DNA of 64,000 bases, from positions 42,172-106,171 of the forward strand of contig NBMY01000110.1 in the NCBI GenBank assembly GCA_002212985.1. Reading direction: 5' to 3'. The notes under the pieces were generated by a model. The model saw nothing but the letters and a program-made list of their open reading frames with translations. It had not been told where the DNA came from and did no database searches. Shown here in pieces: positions 34,790 to 42,987 of this stretch. This stretch comes from Sphingobacteriales bacterium TSM_CSS (lineage in GTDB: Bacteria > Bacteroidota > Bacteroidia > Chitinophagales > UBA2359). How positions within the stretch are numbered: position 1 is the first letter of the stretch; every line of letters begins with the position of its first letter. A program made the position numbers and the translations under genes.

Positions 34790-34911
34790 AGCAGGTTTAT
34801 GGTAAACAGAAAAAAAGCGGTGTGAGGTTGTACTTGGTTACCGCTAAGCACTAAACCCCGAAACTTCCGGTTTGGTTGCAATTACATGCAAATAACCTTG
34901 TTTGGGTGGGT

Positions 34912-36360
34912 TTATGCAGTGGTTTCCAGTTTGTTGATGAGTTGCTGTTTAAGCAGAAACAGGCTGTTTTCAAGCCCGGTAGGGTAGGGTAGGGATCTGT
35001 TTTCAAACTGTTGCAACTGCGCTTTGGTTCGGGCTTGTATTTGAGCCAAAGCAGGCAGGTGGTACACCTGTTTTCCATTTCTGAAAACGGGTTGCAACAG
35101 GTTTTGGCAAATTACATCGGGTGGCAGTTGCATGGTTTGCCCGTCAAAAGTATGCAGGGTAGCGGGCATTTTTACGGCGCCTTCCAACTCGTTATACAAC
35201 ATATCGGCCAGCCAGTGGCCGGTTTGGGCATTGGCAAGCCGGCAAACCTGCAACATGCCCGGGTTAGAGGTTTTCACCGCTTCTTCCGAAAGTTTTAAGC
35301 GGTATTGCCATTGCCCGTTGTTTTTTTGAATGGCGCCCAGTTTATACACACCACCCAGCGCCGGCTGGTCTTGTGCGGTAACTAAGTTGGTGCCTACCCC
35401 CCACAAACCAATAGTGGCTCCGCCGGCTTTCAGTTCGGCAATTTTGTACTCATCAAGGTCGTTGCTGGCGGTAATAACGGCATTGGTAAACCCGCTTTGG
35501 TCTAAAATCTGACGCGCTTCCTTGCTAAGCTGCTCCAAATTGCCCGAATCGAGGCGGATTCCCAGCAGGTCGTGTCCGTTTTGGCGCAGCCAGTTGCCTA
35601 TGGTTACCGCATTTTTTACCCCTTCTATCGTGTCGTAGGTATCTACCAGAAAAATGCAGTTGTTGGGCATTGCTTGGGCATAAGCAGCAAAAGCTTCCAG
35701 TTCGGTGTCAAAACACATTACCCAACTGTGGGCGTGGGTTCCTCTTACGGGTATGCCAAACAATTTACCTGCCAGTACATTGGAGGTGGCAGCGCAGCCA
35801 CCGGCAAAAGCTGCCCGGCTGGCGCTCAATCCCCCGTCAATACCCTGTGCGCGGCGCAGTCCAAATTCCAGCACGGCATCGCCTTTTGCTGCCTTGCACA
35901 CCCTTGCGGCTTTGGTAGCAATAAGCGTTTGAAAGTTAATAATATTAAGCAGCGGTGTTTCCAGCAACTGCGCTTCCAGCAAACCGGCCTGCACCCTTAC
36001 CAAAGGCTCGTGGGGAAATACTACCGTGCCTTCGGGTATGGCATCTATATGGCATTGCGGGGTAAATTCGGAAAGGTATTGTAAAAATACATCATCAAAC
36101 AGCGGCGCTTTGTTGCTGCCGGTAAGCGTTGCCAGGTATTCAATGTCTGAATTGGTAAAACGAAGATTGTTTATATAGTCAACAGCGTACTCCAAGCCGC
36201 AGGCAATGGCATAGCTGCCTTTAAAGGGCTGTTTGCGGTAAAACAAATGAAATACCGCCTGCTTATTGGCTATGCCGTTTTTAAAATAGCCGTAAGCCAT
36301 GGTAAGCTGGTACAAATCGGTAAGCAGGCTGAGCGATGTTTTATAGATTTCGGATAACAT
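34912..36360 (-). CDS. pncB: Nicotinate phosphoribosyltransferase
   Basis: 482 residues from the ATG at 36358-36360 (MLSEIYKTS); an ATG three codons earlier overlaps the -7 element. It makes nicotinate mononucleotide from nicotinate and PRPP, the entry of the NAD salvage path. Signatures: LLTDLYQLTMAYGYFKNG, AVFHLFYRKQPFKGSYAIACG, the catalytic-domain EFGLRRAQGIDGGLSASRAAF, GTHAHSWVM (active-site His) and FLVDTYDTIEG, DLLGIRLDSGNL, ASNDLDEYKIAEL and the WGVGTNLVT phosphate loop. A -7 element and an inverted repeat (36367-36415) are directly upstream. Confidence 0.96.
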   Translation of the reverse strand: MLSEIYKTSLSLLTDLYQLTMAYGYFKNGIANKQAVFHLFYRKQPFKGSYAIACGLEYAVDYINNLRFTNSDIEYLATLTGSNKAPLFDDVFLQYLSEFTPQCHIDAIPEGTVVFPHEPLVRVQAGLLEAQLLETPLLNIINFQTLIATKAARVCKAAKGDAVLEFGLRRAQGIDGGLSASRAAFAGGCAATSNVLAGKLFGIPVRGTHAHSWVMCFDTELEAFAAYAQAMPNNCIFLVDTYDTIEGVKNAVTIGNWLRQNGHDLLGIRLDSGNLEQLSKEARQILDQSGFTNAVITASNDLDEYKIAELKAGGATIGLWGVGTNLVTAQDQPALGGVYKLGAIQKNNGQWQYRLKLSEEAVKTSNPGMLQVCRLANAQTGHWLADMLYNELEGAVKMPATLHTFDGQTMQLPPDVICQNLLQPVFRNGKQVYHLPALAQIQARTKAQLQQFENRSLPYPTGLENSLFLLKQQLINKLETTA

Positions 36361-36366
36361 AGATGG

Positions 36367-36415
36367 CAAAATTAGGCAAGTTAAAGAAATGAAACTTAGT
36401 GTCTATTTTACACTA
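36367..36415 (-). promoter_or_regulatory. pncB promoter with possible operator
   Basis: Minus-strand -7 TAATTTTG at 36367-36374, only 6 nt before the pncB ATG, so the transcript may be nearly leaderless. An inverted repeat, TAGTGT (36397-36402) / ACACTA (36410-36415) with a 7-nt spacer, lies where the -33 region would be. A repressor there would block initiation; NAD-salvage genes in many bacteria are controlled in this way, but the regulator is unknown. Confidence 0.45.
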
Positions 36416-36490
36416 TTAACGTTCTTTTTCCAAAAATAGTTCGGCAGTCAGAAATAAAGCACAAAAAATAGAGGCGTAAAGTGTAGAAAA

Positions 36491-36521
36491 TTGCATGAAC
36501 CCGATAATTTAAGTAACTTTG
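36491..36521 (+). promoter_or_regulatory. Promoter of trhO
   Basis: -33 TTG (36491-36493), 20-nt spacer, -7 TAACTTTG (36514-36521). Leader of about 75 nt to the ATG at 36603. Confidence 0.6.
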
Positions 36522-36602
36522 CCCACATAAAAAGCCATATTTCTATTCAGCAAAAAACAGGGTAAAACAGAGCCCCACTATTTCTAACCAAATAAATCAA
36601 CT

Positions 36603-37628
36603 ATGGCGCTGCTGTATAACAGGGTAAATGGAAAAATATTGAAACAACGCATGGCGCAAGATAGCACGCCGCGCACCACCCTGTCTTTCTACCAATATTG
36701 GCAAATTGCCCAACCCGAAAAATTCAGAGACGATTTATACCGTCTTTTCAGTCATTTACATGTTTTAGGCCGCATATACGTGGCAACCGAAGGCATAAAT
36801 GCTCAATTAAGCGTACCTGCCTCGCAACTGCCCGATTTTATTGCCGCCTTGTACAGCATTGATTTTTTAAATGGCGTAAGGCTTAACTATGCCATTGAAG
36901 ACAACGGAAAGTCGTTTTTTAAACTTGCTATTAAGGTGCGCCATAAAATTGTGTCCGACGGGTTGAACGATGCCACCTTTGACGTAACCAACAAAGGCAC
37001 ACACCTGAGCGCGGTCGAATTTAACCGCCTTGCCGAAAACCCCGATACCATTATTGTAGATATGCGCAACCACTACGAGAGCGAAGTAGGACATTTTGAA
37101 AATGCCATTTGCCCCGATGTGGATACATTCAGGCAGGCCTTGCCGGTGGTAGAAAACATGTTGCGCGGAAATGAGAATAAACACATTGTAATGTATTGTA
37201 CCGGCGGCATACGCTGCGAAAAAGCAAGCGCTTACTTTAAACATAAAGGCTTTAAAAACGTTTACCAACTCAACGGCGGCATTATTGAATATGCAAGGCA
37301 GGTAAAGGAACAAAACTTGCCCAACAAATTCAGGGGTAAAAATTTTGTCTTTGATGCACGTATGGGCGAACACATTTCTTCCGAAATTATCAGCAATTGC
37401 CACCAATGCGGTAAACCGGCCGATATCCATGTAAACTGCGCCAACGACGGCTGCCATTTGCTGTTTATACAATGCAGCAGTTGTGCCCAACAGTATGAAG
37501 GCTGTTGTTCAGAAGAATGCAGGCAAACTATTCACCTGCCCCCCGATGTGCAAAAACAAAAAAGAAAAGGCTGGTACAAAGGCCTGCAAATATTCAGAAA
37601 AGGAAGAAAAAATGCTGAGGCTGTTTAA
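36603..37628 (+). CDS. trhO: tRNA uridine-34 hydroxylase TrhO (rhodanese-domain, YceA type)
   Basis: 341 residues. The N-terminal acylphosphatase-like domain contains LHVLGRIYVATEGINAQLS and the middle rhodanese domain has the loop MYCTGGIRCEKASAYFKHKGFKNVYQLNGGIIEY with the catalytic Cys199. The C-terminal segment has Cys pairs (CHQCGK, CSSCAQQYEGCCSEEC) as in TrhO/YceA, probably zinc-binding. It hydroxylates U34 of tRNA as the first step to 5-methoxyuridine-type modifications, O2-dependent. A 7-bp hairpin (TGAGGCT/AGCCTCA, 37616-37636) straddles the stop codon, and may act in termination without a T-run. Confidence 0.94.
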   Translation: MALLYNRVNGKILKQRMAQDSTPRTTLSFYQYWQIAQPEKFRDDLYRLFSHLHVLGRIYVATEGINAQLSVPASQLPDFIAALYSIDFLNGVRLNYAIEDNGKSFFKLAIKVRHKIVSDGLNDATFDVTNKGTHLSAVEFNRLAENPDTIIVDMRNHYESEVGHFENAICPDVDTFRQALPVVENMLRGNENKHIVMYCTGGIRCEKASAYFKHKGFKNVYQLNGGIIEYARQVKEQNLPNKFRGKNFVFDARMGEHISSEIISNCHQCGKPADIHVNCANDGCHLLFIQCSSCAQQYEGCCSEECRQTIHLPPDVQKQKRKGWYKGLQIFRKGRKNAEAV

Positions 37629-37640
37629 AAGCCTCAACAT

Positions 37641-37648
37641 TAACTTTG
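37641..37648 (+). promoter_or_regulatory. -7-like element upstream of the T9SS cargo gene
   Basis: TAACTTTG, an exact TAnnTTTG match, about 170 nt upstream of the ATG at 37819. A second, poorer copy, TACTTTTA, lies near 37749. Which one is used is not clear; no good -33 partner. Confidence 0.3.
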
Positions 37649-37818
37649 CAGAGGTGTTGAATTGTCAAATTTGTGTCGAATTATTAAACAAATAACCCCC
37701 AACACGAAATGTTGCCCAGACAGGCTTGGTAATGGTTGGGTATTTCGCTACTTTTAGCCCGCTTTTTTAAAAAACTTTTTATAATTGATTTATATCTTAT
37801 TAATAAAATCATCTTAAC

Positions 37819-40800
37819 ATGAAAAGAACATTACTTTTGGCGCTCATGTCGTTGCTCTGCTTGGGCATCAACTTTACAGCGCAGGCACAATGTACCAGCT
37901 ATGCCGGCGGTCCTTACAACGACCAGGATATTGATGTGGCAGGCTGTGACGGAACTTCCCTTAGCGCGCCCTACAATGCATGGTTAAACGAGGTGTATTA
38001 CACCGATGTTTTAGCCGGTGGCAACTACACTTTTGACATTTGTTCCGGCTATGACCCCGCCGCATGGGGCGGCGAAGCAACCATTACAGCCATTTTAAAC
38101 GGCGCACCCAGTGGTGCCCCTCCGGGAACCATTGACGGCGGCACTGTACTTGGCACTGTAACCGGCTGCTCCATTACCTTTGATGCAACCGAAGATGGAA
38201 CCGTATTCTTCATTATCAGCACCGAAGCAGATTGCGGCGGTGCTCTTGTAGAGGTTGAAAACGGAACGCCTACCATTACCACCAACTCCGGCGTACCTTG
38301 CGGCGGCTGCGGAAACGGAACCTGCGATGTGGGCGAGTCTTATGGCAACTGCCCCGGCGATTGCCCCTGCAACACCACCCCCGTTTTTGCTACCTTTGAC
38401 CCCACCGGACAACCGGCCGTATCGCCCGTTCCAACCGCTTTCTGCGAAAGCTTCTTTACCGGCGACCCCGCTGCCGCCCCCGTTGCTTATGTGGCAGTTG
38501 CCGTTTTCCCCGGCGATGGCGCCTTGTATGATTTTACCAACGAAGACGGCTTTGATTTCTATGGCATTGATGCTACCGGATTTTTTGCCAGCAGCCAGTT
38601 TGAACCCGGTTTCATAGGGTTTATGCAAATTACCGATGACCTGATTGCTGCTGCCGGCGGAACTACCACCATCAACTTCTCCGATGGTATTGGCTGCAAC
38701 GGATCCCTTACCATTGACTGGGCTGCCGATTTCCCCGGACTGGTAGTAGCCGACCTCTGCGGAGAGCCTGTTGTATCTACCCCCGGTGCCGACTTCTGCG
38801 AAGACGCGCTCACACTTGATGTAGCCGATGGCGCTGTAAACGGACCTTTTTCTAATATTGCCGCCACCGGCGAAGACCCCGCTGTGTTGGTGCCTCCCGC
38901 CTGCTTTACCGATGATGTTGACCCCACTACCGGAGAAAATTACTTTGACAACTCGGTATGGTTTTCCTTTACCGGAACCGGCGAAACCCTTGTTTTAACT
39001 ACCAGCGTAGCCGGCGCTCCCAACCCCATGCCTAATGCCGATACCCAACTTGGCGTGTACACCGGTGCATGCGATGGCCTGGTTGAAGTAGCCTGTAATG
39101 ATGATATTGATGCCGCCGCGGGAAATTACCTGTCTTCGGTAATTGTAGCTACCGAAGCAGGCATCACCTACTATGTAGTAGTTGATGGCTATTACTACAG
39201 CGATGGCGCAGGCGGCGGCGCTCCCGATGCCGGCGACTTCTTTGTTAATGTAGCCGTACAGGCAACTACTGATTGTCTTGCTGATTATGGAACCGTAATA
39301 CCGCCCGCCGAAACCACCGTTTGTCAGGATGGCATTATTGGTGCATTTAACCTCGAGGGTGGTAATACGAGCGCCGATTATCTGAGTTTATTTGTAGTAA
39401 CCACCGGCCCCGAACTCTCCATTTTGGGTTATGCCGATGCCGGTACCGATATTGACCTTACCGGATTGCCCGCAGGTCAATATACCTTCCATGCTTTTAA
39501 CTTCCTTCTGGCCGATGCCGGCGCCATTGATGCTGCTGTTTCGGGCGGCGCTACCGGCTTTGATGTAGCCGCTTTAATTGCCGATGGCACCATTTGTGCC
39601 GATTTAGATGCTGCCGGTATTTCGGTAACCATTTTGCCTTCTACCGACCCTGCCTGCGCCGGCTTTGTTTGCGAAGCTGATTACGGCACACCCATTCCGC
39701 CCGATCAGTTGATAGTTTGCGAAAACAGCATTTTGGGTGCGTTTAACCTCGAAGGCAATAATGCATCGCCCGACTATATTTCGCTCTTTGTAGTAACTAC
39801 CGGACCCGAACTTACCATTCTCGGTTCGGCTGACTTAGGAACAGATTTAGACCTTACCGGCTTGCCTGCAGGCGATTATACCTTCCATGCATTTAACTTC
39901 CTGGCCAGCGATTTTGATGCCATTGATGCCGCTATTAGTGCCGGCGCTACCGGCGTTGATGTAGCCGCTTTAATTGCCGATGGTACCATTTGTGCCGATT
40001 TAGATGTTGCAGGTGTTGTGGTAACTATTCTGCCCGCTACCGACCCCGCTTGTGCCGGTTTCCCCGATCTGGTTGTTTCAGATGCTTCTACTACCGTAGG
40101 TGGCAACCAATATGTGGTAGTATTTACCATTGACAGCGGCACCGGTGATTACACCGTAACTCCCGAAGGCAACCTCGATGGCAACACTTTTGTAAGTAAC
40201 CCCATAGATTGCGGTACCAATGCCGAATTTACCGTTTTGGATAACCTTAGCCAACAAACAGCTGTTGTTTCGGTAGAAGCTCCTTGTTCGGGCTTTGTTT
40301 GCGAAGCCAACTACGGCATGGTAATGTCCGGCGCAACTACTTTGTGCGAAGGTAATTTCAGCGACCCCGTAACCGTTATGGACAACAATACCAACGGTTA
40401 TACCACCTTGCTGGTCATTACACAAGGCGCCGAATTAACCATTTTAGGCACCTCAGATTTGGGAAGCATTGACTTTACCGGCTTTGCCCCCGGTGATTAC
40501 ACCGTACATGCACTCAATATTCTGGATTCCGACATTCCGGCATTGCTTGATGCTTTAAACAGCGGCGCAGTAACAACAGGCTTTGATGCTGCTGCACTTA
40601 TTGCCGATGGTACTATTTGTGCCGACTTAGATGTTGCAGGTATTGTATTTACCATTTTGCCCGCCAACTCCGAAATTTGTAATCCACAGGTTCCGCCCAC
40701 CGCAGCCAATGCCGACTATAACATTATTGTAGGCACCGAAAGCTTTGATGTAAACTTGTGGAGTTTGGTAAATGATGCCAATGGCGACATTCTTACGCTT

Positions 40801-41826
40801 GATGCAGGCAGCCCCGACCAGGGCGGTTCGGCTTCGTTAGACCCCATTAACGGCATTCTTACCTTTGTACCCGATGCCGGTTTCATTGGCACTGCCACCA
40901 TTCCTTACACCGTTACAGATGGCTTTAGCGATCCCGTAGGCGCTGTGGTTACCATTACCGTTGAACTTTCGTGCGAAACCCTTGAGCCTATCGGGTTTGA
41001 TGTTATTGAACTTATCAGCAATCCCGTAACCGGCGACCTTACCTCTTACCTGCTCATTACCGGTGGTTTACCCGGCTACGACGGTACTTCTACCTATGTT
41101 TTGAACGCTTTTAACGACGAAGGCGCTGTGCTCTTCTCTATAAACGACATTCCCTCCGGCGTAATTTATGAGTTAGGCCCCATTTCAACCGGCGGCGACG
41201 ACACACTCGATATTACCATTACCGATGGCTTAGGCTGCTCAAAAGATTTTGTGGTAGCCGTACTCAGCGGCGGTTTAGATGTGCAACTCATCAACTTTAC
41301 CGGTACGGTACAAGCAAGAGGCAACCTGCTCAACTGGGCTACCGCTTCGGAAGTTAACAACGATTTCTACACGTTGTATCGCTCTGCCGATGGCGTAAGC
41401 TATCAGAAAATTGCACAGGTAGATGGTAAAGGTACAACTTCGTTGGCAAACAGCTACCAGTTCCTCGATGAAAATGCACCCAACGGAACGGCTTACTATC
41501 AACTTGCCCAAACCGACTTTGACGGCACTTCCATTACTTTGGGAACTGTAGTACTGCGCCGAAACATTACCTCTTTATCGGTTGTACAGGTAGCTCCGGT
41601 TCCTGCAACCAGCGCGGTTAATGTAATTTTTGCTGCCACTGCTACAGAACGCGTTCAAATATCGCTGTTCGATGTAGCCGGTAAACTGGTAAATACCCGC
41701 ACCATAGATGCCACCGCAGGTAACAACAACATACAAATTGCTGTTGACCAATTGCCCGCAGGTGTTTATGTACTGAGCTTAAATAATGGCTTAGAAGTAG
41801 CTACTGCTAAAATTGTAAAAGAATAA
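37819..41826 (+). CDS. Type IX secretion cargo: large modular surface protein
   Basis: 1335 residues. Signal peptide MKRTLLLALMSLLCLGINFTAQAQ. From the N-terminus: beta domains, then a Cys-rich motif near residue 160 (CGGCGNGTCDVGESYGNCP), a DPF-like region (about 175-320), a PPC-like domain (about 325-475), then three related blocks of about 130-200 residues starting near residues 485, 618 and 828. Each block has [C/L]xADYG/EANYG at the start, a LFVVTTGPELTILG strand and a VAALIADGTICADLD motif. Next is a cadherin-like Ig domain (about 955-1050) and, at the end, a T9SS type A sorting domain (VVQVAPVPATSAVNV..ISLFDVAGKLV..LPAGVYVLSLNNG...AKIVKE). Rich in Asp and acidic loops. It is exported across the outer membrane and probably attached or released; exact function unknown. 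Confidence 0.88.
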   Translation: MKRTLLLALMSLLCLGINFTAQAQCTSYAGGPYNDQDIDVAGCDGTSLSAPYNAWLNEVYYTDVLAGGNYTFDICSGYDPAAWGGEATITAILNGAPSGAPPGTIDGGTVLGTVTGCSITFDATEDGTVFFIISTEADCGGALVEVENGTPTITTNSGVPCGGCGNGTCDVGESYGNCPGDCPCNTTPVFATFDPTGQPAVSPVPTAFCESFFTGDPAAAPVAYVAVAVFPGDGALYDFTNEDGFDFYGIDATGFFASSQFEPGFIGFMQITDDLIAAAGGTTTINFSDGIGCNGSLTIDWAADFPGLVVADLCGEPVVSTPGADFCEDALTLDVADGAVNGPFSNIAATGEDPAVLVPPACFTDDVDPTTGENYFDNSVWFSFTGTGETLVLTTSVAGAPNPMPNADTQLGVYTGACDGLVEVACNDDIDAAAGNYLSSVIVATEAGITYYVVVDGYYYSDGAGGGAPDAGDFFVNVAVQATTDCLADYGTVIPPAETTVCQDGIIGAFNLEGGNTSADYLSLFVVTTGPELSILGYADAGTDIDLTGLPAGQYTFHAFNFLLADAGAIDAAVSGGATGFDVAALIADGTICADLDAAGISVTILPSTDPACAGFVCEADYGTPIPPDQLIVCENSILGAFNLEGNNASPDYISLFVVTTGPELTILGSADLGTDLDLTGLPAGDYTFHAFNFLASDFDAIDAAISAGATGVDVAALIADGTICADLDVAGVVVTILPATDPACAGFPDLVVSDASTTVGGNQYVVVFTIDSGTGDYTVTPEGNLDGNTFVSNPIDCGTNAEFTVLDNLSQQTAVVSVEAPCSGFVCEANYGMVMSGATTLCEGNFSDPVTVMDNNTNGYTTLLVITQGAELTILGTSDLGSIDFTGFAPGDYTVHALNILDSDIPALLDALNSGAVTTGFDAAALIADGTICADLDVAGIVFTILPANSEICNPQVPPTAANADYNIIVGTESFDVNLWSLVNDANGDILTLDAGSPDQGGSASLDPINGILTFVPDAGFIGTATIPYTVTDGFSDPVGAVVTITVELSCETLEPIGFDVIELISNPVTGDLTSYLLITGGLPGYDGTSTYVLNAFNDEGAVLFSINDIPSGVIYELGPISTGGDDTLDITITDGLGCSKDFVVAVLSGGLDVQLINFTGTVQARGNLLNWATASEVNNDFYTLYRSADGVSYQKIAQVDGKGTTSLANSYQFLDENAPNGTAYYQLAQTDFDGTSITLGTVVLRRNITSLSVVQVAPVPATSAVNVIFAATATERVQISLFDVAGKLVNTRTIDATAGNNNIQIAVDQLPAGVYVLSLNNGLEVATAKIVKE
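39271..40680 (+). repeat. Three in-frame repeats in the T9SS cargo gene
   Basis: Copies begin at about 39271, 39670 and 40300, roughly 400 nt each; the first two are adjacent, the third follows a 235-nt insert. Copies 1 and 2 are the closest at protein level; copy 3 has diverged. The motif LIADGTICADLD is kept in all three. Confidence 0.75.
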
Positions 41827-41861
41827 TTTTTGCGACTGCTTCTGTAGCGGTTAACCAACAA

Positions 41862-41900
41862 AACTCCCCCATGTGCTTTGCATCGGGGGAGTTTTCTTTT
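41862..41900 (+). terminator. Rho-independent terminator after the T9SS cargo gene
   Basis: 9-bp stem AACTCCCCC (41862-41870) / GGGGGAGTT (41885-41893), the loop containing a further ATG/CAT pair, followed by TTCTTTTT-like Ts. Confidence 0.85.
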
Positions 41901-41939
41901 TAGAAACAATTTTCCTATACACTCTTCGGGGTAAAAACT

Positions 41940-41947
41940 TATATTTG
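41940..41947 (+). promoter_or_regulatory. -7 element upstream of the GlcNAc-kinase-like gene
   Basis: TATATTTG, an exact match, about 80 nt before the ATG at 42027. No clear -33 element. Confidence 0.5.
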
Positions 41948-42026
41948 CAAAACGGCAGCAACTTTGCAGAACTGCAATTTTTCGGACCTTTACAAATTCA
42001 AGCATAATACTTCAAAATAAAGCCGT

Positions 42027-42887
42027 ATGATAATAATTGCCGATAGCGGTGCTACCAAAACCAACTGGATTTTAGCTGATACCCAAACTCAAAGCATTTT
42101 GGGCGAGTATGAAACCATGGGTTTTAGCCCCCTTTTTTGTACCGAAGAGCAGGTTTTGGCAGCGCTTAATGCCAATACTGCTATGCAAAACTATGCAGCC
42201 GGCATAGAAAAGGTATATTTTTTTGGGGCAGGCTGCTCAAGCGAAGAACGATGTAGCAAAATGCGCAACATTTTTGCAAAGTTTTTTACCCGTGCCCAAA
42301 TAGTTGTTGACCATGATATGCTGGGCGCTGCCATAGCCCTTTGCCACAACCAAGCCGGCATAGCCTGCATTTTGGGCACCGGCTCCAATTCGGTATATTA
42401 CGATGGCAAAAGCCTGTATGAAGAAACACCCGCCTTAGATTATATTTTGGGCGATGAGGGCAGCGGCACACATATTGGTAAAATGCTGGTAAGGTTTTAC
42501 CTATACAAACGCCTGCCACCCGAATTGCATAGCGATTTTAGTGCCGGTTATGAGGTAACCAAAGAAATTGTGCTGGCAAAAGTGTACAAAGAACTCAACC
42601 CCAAGCGCTACTTAGCTTCTTTTGCCCAATTTGCAGGCAAGCATAAAGAACACCTTTTTATACAACAATTAGTATATAACTGCTTTGCCGAGTTTCTGGA
42701 GTATCATGTTTGTATTTATCCGCAAAGCAGGCAGGTTCCGGTGCATTTTGCCGGTTCGGTGGCGCACTTTTTTAGCGATGTACTAACCCGTGCTGTTACC
42801 GATAAAGGATTGGTTATGGGCCGTATTATTCAAAAACCCATTTACGAACTGCTGAACTATTATCTCAAAAGCTCATTGGTTGTTTAA
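42027..42887 (+). CDS. BadF/BadG-type ATPase, N-acetylglucosamine-kinase-like
   Basis: 286 residues. ASKHA-fold sugar kinase: phosphate-1 loop IIADSGATKTNW, the adenosine-type loop ACILGTGSNSV (about 112-122), and GDEGSGTHIGKML (about 140-152), with VHFAGSVAHFFSD near the end. This is the pattern of the N-acetylglucosamine kinase / BadF-like family; it would phosphorylate an amino sugar, perhaps salvaged from peptidoglycan or chitin, using ATP in the cytosol. The Bacteroidota proteins of this type are often annotated simply as ATPases, so the substrate is not certain. The GH31 gene starts 100 nt downstream on the same strand and may be cotranscribed. Confidence 0.85.
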   Translation: MIIIADSGATKTNWILADTQTQSILGEYETMGFSPLFCTEEQVLAALNANTAMQNYAAGIEKVYFFGAGCSSEERCSKMRNIFAKFFTRAQIVVDHDMLGAAIALCHNQAGIACILGTGSNSVYYDGKSLYEETPALDYILGDEGSGTHIGKMLVRFYLYKRLPPELHSDFSAGYEVTKEIVLAKVYKELNPKRYLASFAQFAGKHKEHLFIQQLVYNCFAEFLEYHVCIYPQSRQVPVHFAGSVAHFFSDVLTRAVTDKGLVMGRIIQKPIYELLNYYLKSSLVV

Positions 42888-42987
42888 TAGCTTTTTTGTT
42901 TTCTGTTCCTCATTTACTTGAAATACAAATTCAGTGCTTTCACAGCTAACAAGACTTTACGGCAAGAAAATAACAAATATAATCGCT

